Assembly: GCA_003522805.1 (NCBI GenBank)
Contig: DPIB01000090.1
Coordinates: 1-9,470, forward strand
Origin: Fervidobacterium sp.
GTDB taxonomy: Bacteria > Thermotogota > Thermotogae > Thermotogales > Fervidobacteriaceae
Direction of reading: 5' to 3'
DNA length: 9,470 bases
In this document: positions 4,954-9,470 of the stretch, piece by piece
Numbering within the stretch: the first letter of the stretch is position 1
Layout: every line of letters starts with the position of its first letter
Notes under the pieces: generated by a model
Told to the model about the DNA's origin: nothing
The model's database searches: none
Seen by the model: the letters and a program-made list of their open reading frames with translations, nothing else
Program-made: the position numbers and the translations under genes

Positions 4954-6463
4954 AATGCCCGTATTGCATGCGAGAAATGTATCGATGAAATTTGGTGAGG
5001 CATTGGTCCTCGATAATGTGGATGTTGAGTTCTATGCTGGAAGAGTCTACGGAGTAGTGGGCGAGAATGGTGCTGGAAAGTCTACCTTAATGAGAATACT
5101 TTCCGGCTTTCTGCAGCCAATTTCTGGACAGATTCATTTTGAAGGTAAGCAAACAGTCTTAAATCCGCAGAGAGCCAAACATCTTGGGATAGTGTTGGTT
5201 CCACAAGAGTTGAATCTTGTTGAACCGCTCAGAGTCTACGAAAATATATTCCTTGGGGATGAACCTGTAAAGCACATTCTGATAGATAGAAAAGCTATGA
5301 TAGACAGATCATCGGAAATAATCAAGAGTCTCGATGTGCAGATCGACCCAGCCGAACCCGTCGAGAAGTTATCCACTGGGAAAAAGCAGATGGTGGAGAT
5401 AATGAAGGCGCTTTCAAGAAATGTCAAAATACTGATCATGGATGAGCCAACAGCATCACTAAGTGAAGATGAAACGAACAAGTTATTCGAGACAGTCCGG
5501 AAACTTAGAGATTCTGGTATAGCAGTGATATTTGTATCACATAGGTTGAAAGAGATCATTCAGATAGCTGATGAATTGGTTGTTCTCAGAGATGGGAAGA
5601 AGGTATACCAAGGAGACCTGTCCAACTTTTCAGAAGCACAAATCGCAGAAATGATGGTAGGAAGAAAAATGTCTGAAATATACCCAGAAAAACCTACAAT
5701 AGAGGAAAAGACGGTATTTGAAGTTCAGAATTTGAGTTCAACAGATGGAAAGATAAAGGATGTCTCATTTGCTCTTAAAAATGGTGAAATTCTTGGTTTC
5801 TACGGTTTGGTTGGTGCTGGCAGAACCGAGCTAATGCAAACGATAATAGGAATCAGGAAGCTGTCATCTGGCGAGATATTCGTTGATGGGAAACCAACAG
5901 TAATCAAGTCTGTAAAAGAGGCAATGAAGAACGGAATTGTGTATCTACCAGAAGAAAGAAAACTTGCAGGGCTTGTTTTGAATTTCGAAGTTTTCAAGAA
6001 TACTACGTTGATGGCACTGGATAAAATCTCGAAAATATTTACAAAACCCAAAGTAGAGGTGGAAAGATTCGAATATTATAGGAAAAGTTTCGACATAAGA
6101 GTTCGAAGCCCTTACCAAATAACGCGTACATTGAGTGGTGGAAACCAGCAAAAATTGGTTTTATCAAAACTTGTTGAGACTGGCGCAAAGATATTCATGT
6201 TGGACGAACCAACTAGGGGAGTTGATATAAATTCTCGGTACCAGATATATAAAATCATTTCTGAATTGGCATCAAAAAAACTCGCAAGTTTCATAGTAAT
6301 TTCGTCTGACTTGCCAGAAATTATAGGACTATGCAATAGGGTAATCGTTATGAGAGATGGAGAAGTTGTTGGTGAAGCAACAGGTGATGGAATAAACGAG
6401 GCAAATCTAATCTACTTGGCTCTTGGGTTTTCAGTATCCCAAGATGATGAAACTAGGGAGTGA
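4946..6463 (+). CDS. sugar ABC transporter ATP-binding protein, RbsA/MglA type
   Basis: This 505-residue protein has two ATPase domains, the layout of CUT2 importers (ribose, galactose, xylose). Domain 1 has Walker A GENGAGKST (39-47), signature LSTGKKQ (142-148), Walker B ILIMDE (162-167) and switch histidine H199. Domain 2 has a degenerate Walker A, GLVGAGRTE (287-295) with Arg for Lys, signature LSGGNQQ (396-402), Walker B IFMLDE (416-421) and Ser454 in place of the switch His. The degenerate second domain is normal for this family. It powers import from the cytoplasmic side with the adjacent permease. ATG 4946 overlaps the dehydrogenase stop by 8 nt; an in-frame ATG at 4955 is an alternative. 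The permease gene follows after 6 nt. Confidence 0.96.
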   Translation: MTEMPVLHARNVSMKFGEALVLDNVDVEFYAGRVYGVVGENGAGKSTLMRILSGFLQPISGQIHFEGKQTVLNPQRAKHLGIVLVPQELNLVEPLRVYENIFLGDEPVKHILIDRKAMIDRSSEIIKSLDVQIDPAEPVEKLSTGKKQMVEIMKALSRNVKILIMDEPTASLSEDETNKLFETVRKLRDSGIAVIFVSHRLKEIIQIADELVVLRDGKKVYQGDLSNFSEAQIAEMMVGRKMSEIYPEKPTIEEKTVFEVQNLSSTDGKIKDVSFALKNGEILGFYGLVGAGRTELMQTIIGIRKLSSGEIFVDGKPTVIKSVKEAMKNGIVYLPEERKLAGLVLNFEVFKNTTLMALDKISKIFTKPKVEVERFEYYRKSFDIRVRSPYQITRTLSGGNQQKLVLSKLVETGAKIFMLDEPTRGVDINSRYQIYKIISELASKKLASFIVISSDLPEIIGLCNRVIVMRDGEVVGEATGDGINEANLIYLALGFSVSQDDETRE

Positions 6464-6469
6464 TAAACT

Positions 6470-7414
6470 ATGCATTTGAGGGATATTCTTTCAAAATATG
6501 GTATTCTCTTTGCGTTGATAGTCCTCGTTTTGATAGCTGGTATACTCAGTCCTGCTTTTCTCAAGGTAGAGAACATAACAAACATCTTCTGGCAGACATC
6601 TTACATTGGAATCATAGCAGTTGGCATGACGTTCATCATGATTGGTGGAGGAATAGACCTTTCTGTTGGTTCGTTTGCAGCACTTATGGGGGCCCTTGCG
6701 ATTCAGACAGTGAATGCGCTTGGTGATACAACAAGCTCTGTGATATTGAGCATCCTAATTACAATAGCAGTTGGTGCACTACTTGGTGCAGGCAGTGGAC
6801 TGCTTGTCACAAAGGGTAGAATACCGCCATTTGTTGTTACCTTAGGTGCAATGGCAATATACAGATCACTGGTATTGAATTTCGCAAACGGTGGTGTGTA
6901 CATGAGTAGATCCTCAAAGTATTCGAGTATTGGCATGATGAGGGTGTTGGGGTTACCTGTTCCAATGATAGTGTTTTTAATATATGTTGTTGTGGCTTCA
7001 ATAATACTTGAACGCACGAAATTTGGCAGGTATGTTTATGCTATTGGGGCAAATGAAACCGCAGCTCTTTACTCAGCAATTAACGTGGATAGGATAAGGA
7101 CGGCAACGTATGTAATAGGCGGCATATCTGTTTCGATTTCAGCAGTATTGCTTTCTTCTATGATGAGTTCTGTAAGCTCATCTTCAACGGGTAACGGATT
7201 TGAGCTTGATGCTATAGCGGCAGCAGTCATCGGTGGCACGAGTCTGAGTGGCGGAAGAGGTACGATCTTAGGTACATTTTTGGGAGCACTTGTGTTAGGC
7301 GTAATAAACAACATGCTCGTTATGTTGAACGTTGCTGTATACCTGCAAGGACTAGTGAAAGGCTTAATAATCATCTCGGCGGTCTTTATACAAAACTTGA
7401 GAACCAACGATTGA
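6470..7414 (+). CDS. sugar ABC transporter permease, RbsC type
   Basis: The 314-residue protein is strongly hydrophobic, with about eight to ten membrane segments (around 11-30, 45-83, 90-112, 119-137, 163-180, 213-230, 247-285 and 290-308). Family signatures of BPD_transp_2 (CUT2) permeases are visible: GGGIDLSVGS (59-68) early in the protein, the cytoplasmic GANETAALYS (193-202), and GGTSLSGGRGT (255-265) before the last helices. It would form the membrane channel, probably as a homodimer, coupled to the RbsA-type ATPase upstream. ATG 6470 follows AGGGAG (6455-6460). After its stop come a 55-nt gap with a hairpin and then the binding-protein gene. Confidence 0.95.
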   Translation: MHLRDILSKYGILFALIVLVLIAGILSPAFLKVENITNIFWQTSYIGIIAVGMTFIMIGGGIDLSVGSFAALMGALAIQTVNALGDTTSSVILSILITIAVGALLGAGSGLLVTKGRIPPFVVTLGAMAIYRSLVLNFANGGVYMSRSSKYSSIGMMRVLGLPVPMIVFLIYVVVASIILERTKFGRYVYAIGANETAALYSAINVDRIRTATYVIGGISVSISAVLLSSMMSSVSSSSTGNGFELDAIAAAVIGGTSLSGGRGTILGTFLGALVLGVINNMLVMLNVAVYLQGLVKGLIIISAVFIQNLRTND

Positions 7415-7424
7415 ACTCAACAAG

Positions 7425-7446
7425 AATGCCCTTTTCAGAGGGCATT
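7425..7446 (+). other. hairpin between permease and binding-protein genes
   Basis: AATGCCCT (7425-7432) pairs perfectly with AGGGCATT (7439-7446) around a 6-nt loop. The sequence after it is ACCGAAAAAGG, with no T run, so it is not a terminator. Its place just before the binding-protein gene suggests an mRNA processing or stability element that raises relative expression of that gene. Confidence 0.6.
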
Positions 7447-7469
7447 ACCGAAAAAGGAGGGAGAGGTTT

Positions 7470-8420
7470 ATGAAAAAGGTGCTTGTTTTCGTGTTAGTAC
7501 TTCTGTCTCTCGTAACATTTGCTGCAGCAAAATACAGAATTGGGGTCGCAATACCTGCTGCAGATCATGGCTGGACGGGTGGTATGGTTTGGTGGGCACA
7601 GTACGCTATAAAACAATATGCTAAGGACTCGACACTAGAATTTACATTAGTCACTGCCCGCGAACCAAGTGAGCAAGTAGCTCAAGTACAGACTTTACTT
7701 GCAAAGGGCATAGATGCACTTGTCATCAACCCGTACGAATCTGCACCTCTTACACCAATTTGCGTCGAAGCATTTAGAAAGGGAGTGTACACTGTCATAG
7801 TTGACAGAGGTATCGAATCCGAAGAGTACAACACTTACATCGCAGGAGATAACTACATGTACGGTTATCTAGCAGGCAAGTATATCGCTGATAAGCTGAA
7901 GGGAAAGGGTAATGTTGTCATAATCGAAGGTATTCCATGTTCAATCAACACTGAAAGAGTTGAGGCATTCAAAGATGCTTTGAAACCTTATCCTAACATC
8001 AAGATATTGGCACAACAACCTGGAAACTGGAGCAGAGAGACTGCATTCCAAGTGATGCAAACACTTCTAACGAAATTTCCACAGATAGATGCAGTTTGGA
8101 CTGGCGACGATGATATGCTCCAAGGTGTTATACTTGCACTCCAGCAAGCAAAGAGAGATAAGAACATTGTACTAGTTGGAGGAGCAGGGCAAAAGGAAAT
8201 TTTGAAGATGATCATGGATGGTAACCCACTTGTTCAAATTGATTTCACATATCCACCAAACATGATCGCTACAGCAATAAACCTTGCCGTAATGCAGTTA
8301 AAGGGACAGAATTTAAATGGGTTCTATCAAAAAGGAATGCCAAGAAAAATCATCCTCTCCACAGAAACGATTACCAAGGAAAACGCAAAGGACTACTACT
8401 TCCCGGATTCAGTATTCTGA
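7470..8420 (+). CDS. sugar-binding periplasmic protein, RbsB-like
   Basis: This 316-residue protein has a classic signal peptide (MKK, hydrophobic core at 4-17, AAA at 18-20) with likely cleavage after residue 20. No lipobox Cys is present, so it should be a soluble secreted protein rather than a lipoprotein. The mature part is a type I periplasmic-binding fold (Peripla_BP_4), with strand segments YRIGVAIPA (22-30), IDALVINP (81-88) and IAGDN (124-128). Candidate ligand contacts are aromatic W35, W41, W42, W187 and polar D112-R113, R163 and D213-D214. It delivers the sugar to the permease encoded just upstream. The very strong AGGAGG (7455-7460), 9 nt before the ATG, and the flanking hairpins suggest high expression. 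The ligand is not identifiable by eye. Confidence 0.94.
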   Translation: MKKVLVFVLVLLSLVTFAAAKYRIGVAIPAADHGWTGGMVWWAQYAIKQYAKDSTLEFTLVTAREPSEQVAQVQTLLAKGIDALVINPYESAPLTPICVEAFRKGVYTVIVDRGIESEEYNTYIAGDNYMYGYLAGKYIADKLKGKGNVVIIEGIPCSINTERVEAFKDALKPYPNIKILAQQPGNWSRETAFQVMQTLLTKFPQIDAVWTGDDDMLQGVILALQQAKRDKNIVLVGGAGQKEILKMIMDGNPLVQIDFTYPPNMIATAINLAVMQLKGQNLNGFYQKGMPRKIILSTETITKENAKDYYFPDSVF

Positions 8421-8444
8421 TTTTCATCACTCCAAGTTCCACCC

Positions 8445-8470
8445 AAGGGGGGCACGTACGTGTCCCCTTT
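8445..8470 (+). other. strong GC-rich hairpin after the binding-protein gene
   Basis: Bases 8445-8455 pair with 8460-8470 over 11 bp, including two G-U pairs, with loop GTAC. The core is GGGGGGCAC with GTGTCCCC. After the stem the sequence is AAAAATTG, so there is no proper T tract. It could be a partial terminator, or a 3' stabilising structure that limits expression of the downstream isomerase gene relative to the binding protein. Confidence 0.65.
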
Positions 8471-8496
8471 AAAAATTGTAGAGCGGAGGTGAAAGA

Positions 8497-9414
8497 ATGA
8501 AGATCGGTTTCTTGACCGTACCACTGAACGGCCTAGATATTTTAGAAATCATCCAGTGGGCAGCTGAAAGCGGGTTTGAAGCGATCGAAGTCGCTGTTTG
8601 GCCGGTGGAAAACGAAAGAGATTTCTCGGCAACGACTGTTAATGTTGATGAAATAAGGGGTAGTGATATTGAAGAAATACGTGAGACGCTAACGAAGTAC
8701 GGTATTTTGATTTCATCACTTGCATATTATGATAATAATCTGGATGCAAATCTGGAAAAACGAAAGAAGATAAATGATCACCTCATAAAAGTCATAGACT
8801 TGGCACACAACTTAGGTGTTGAACTCGTTGGTACATTCATTGGAAGGGATATTACAAAGACAGTCGAAGAGAACATTTTTGAGTTTGAGAGAGTTTTCAA
8901 ACCGATCATTGCTTATGCGGAAAGTCGTAATGTCAAATTGATGATAGAGAATTGTCCCATGATAGGATGGCAAAAGGAAGAAACGATTGGCAACATCTTC
9001 TATTCACCTGAACTATGGCGTGAGATACTCAGAATTACACCAGATTCATTTGGCATAAACTTGGATCCATCGCATCTATATTGGCTAGGAATAGACATTT
9101 TCGATACAATTAGAGAATTTTCTCCAAGGATATTCCATGCACATGCAAAAGATGTTGAAATAGACGAACGAAATCTATACGAGCAGGGTATATTAGGACA
9201 TTTCGGAACAAACGGCCACGGAAAAAGTTGGTGGACGTATAGGTTGCCCGGGTTCGGTTTGATAGATTGGCAACAGTTCATCCGCGAACTACAAAAGGTT
9301 GGATATGATTATGTGCTGAGTATAGAACATGAAGACCCAGTATGGTCAGGTAGCTTGGATAAATCAAAGAAAGGGCTTATACTAGGCTTGAGAAACCTAC
9401 AGAGCGCATTATGA
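8497..9414 (+). CDS. TIM-barrel sugar isomerase/epimerase (AP endonuclease family 2 fold)
   Basis: The 305-residue protein matches the IolE/YcjR/xylose-isomerase-like barrel (COG1082). The expected metal-binding residues appear on successive strands: E151 in LMIENCP, D190 in NLDPSHLYW with H193, H216 in FHAHAKD, and E277 in SIEHED. This set normally holds a divalent metal for isomerising or epimerising keto-sugars; 2-keto-myo-inositol dehydratase and 3-keto-glycoside 4-epimerase are known relatives. The strong GGAGGT (8485-8490) fixes ATG 8497. Pairing with a Gfo/Idh/MocA dehydrogenase is a common arrangement in keto-sugar pathways, where the oxidised sugar is the substrate of the barrel enzyme. 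The exact reaction is unknown. The stop overlaps the next start as ATGA. Confidence 0.9.
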   Translation: MKIGFLTVPLNGLDILEIIQWAAESGFEAIEVAVWPVENERDFSATTVNVDEIRGSDIEEIRETLTKYGILISSLAYYDNNLDANLEKRKKINDHLIKVIDLAHNLGVELVGTFIGRDITKTVEENIFEFERVFKPIIAYAESRNVKLMIENCPMIGWQKEETIGNIFYSPELWREILRITPDSFGINLDPSHLYWLGIDIFDTIREFSPRIFHAHAKDVEIDERNLYEQGILGHFGTNGHGKSWWTYRLPGFGLIDWQQFIRELQKVGYDYVLSIEHEDPVWSGSLDKSKKGLILGLRNLQSAL

Positions 9415-9470
9415 GGAGCAAAGAGAATCAAGAGTCCTTAATCGTTCGTGCTTCATCATTAATCGGCGAG
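9411..9470 (+). CDS. partial ORF, start of the next operon gene
   Basis: ATG 9411 overlaps the isomerase stop as ATGA, and the frame stays open for all 20 codons to the window edge (MRSKENQESLIVRASSLIGE). No good ribosome binding site precedes it, so translational coupling would be needed. The product cannot be recognised from this fragment. The overlap and open frame make a real gene likely but not certain. Confidence 0.45.
   Translation, partial: MRSKENQESLIVRASSLIGE

Noticed and set aside
5804..5830. Degenerate Walker A in the second ATPase domain
   Set aside because: Arg in place of Lys at this position is usual in RbsA/MglA-type proteins, so it is not a sign of decay.
6460..6726. 88-codon ORF overlapping the permease
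   Set aside because: It is an out-of-frame reading inside the RbsC-type gene, rich in Trp, Cys and His with no domain; the permease frame is clearly the real one.
5800..7407. Several minus-strand ORFs opposite the ATPase and permease genes
   Set aside because: They lie wholly opposite strongly supported genes and show no recognisable domain or ribosome binding site.
1..9470. CRISPR array, tRNA, rRNA, insertion sequence or phage attachment site
   Set aside because: No regularly spaced repeats, cloverleaf-like sequences, transposase reading frames or terminal inverted repeats were seen.

Overview
The window looks like part of a thermophilic Thermotogae chromosome. This is inferred from AGA/AGG- and ATA-rich codon use, lysine/glutamate-rich proteins, strong GGAGG-type ribosome binding sites, a TrpB2-type tryptophan synthase beta chain and a RbsA/RbsC-type sugar ABC transporter. 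The genus is not established from sequence alone; a Fervidobacterium-like organism would fit the moderate base composition.

Region 1 (about 1-1930) is a stand-alone trpB2 transcription unit. A near-consensus promoter (TTGACA, 17 bp spacer, extended -10 TAAAAT, 102-130) drives a leader of about 400 nt. The leader carries a small ORF with four consecutive Trp codons (317-328), a hairpin overlapping those codons (324-348), a competing 17-bp antiterminator (333-349 with 419-435) and a perfect intrinsic terminator (431-463). This is a complete ribosome-mediated tryptophan attenuator in front of a single trpB2 gene, and it is the most notable element here. A 13-bp direct repeat with one mismatch lies just upstream of the promoter. 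trpB2 ends at a hairpin-rich terminator region.

Region 2 (about 1930-2258) is intergenic. It holds a possible short minus-strand coding remnant, a 12-bp palindrome, a long hairpin, and then a probable promoter with a LacI-type operator centred on AAACGTTT.

Region 3 (2259-9470) is a seven-gene plus-strand operon, possibly continuing past the right edge. In order it encodes a LacI-family repressor, a PIG-L/LmbE-type zinc deacetylase, a Gfo/Idh/MocA oxidoreductase, a two-domain RbsA-type ATPase, an RbsC-type permease, a secreted RbsB-like sugar-binding protein and an IolE/YcjR-like TIM-barrel isomerase/epimerase. An eighth ORF starts with an ATGA overlap at 9411. Spacings are mostly tight (-8 to +32 nt). 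The gene for the binding protein is the exception: it is flanked by two stable hairpins in 55- and 76-nt gaps, which suggests differential expression. The likely logic is uptake of a sugar or sugar derivative by the ABC transporter, then deacetylation, oxidation to a keto-sugar and isomerisation or epimerisation, with the LacI protein sensing an inducer. The substrate cannot be named from sequence.
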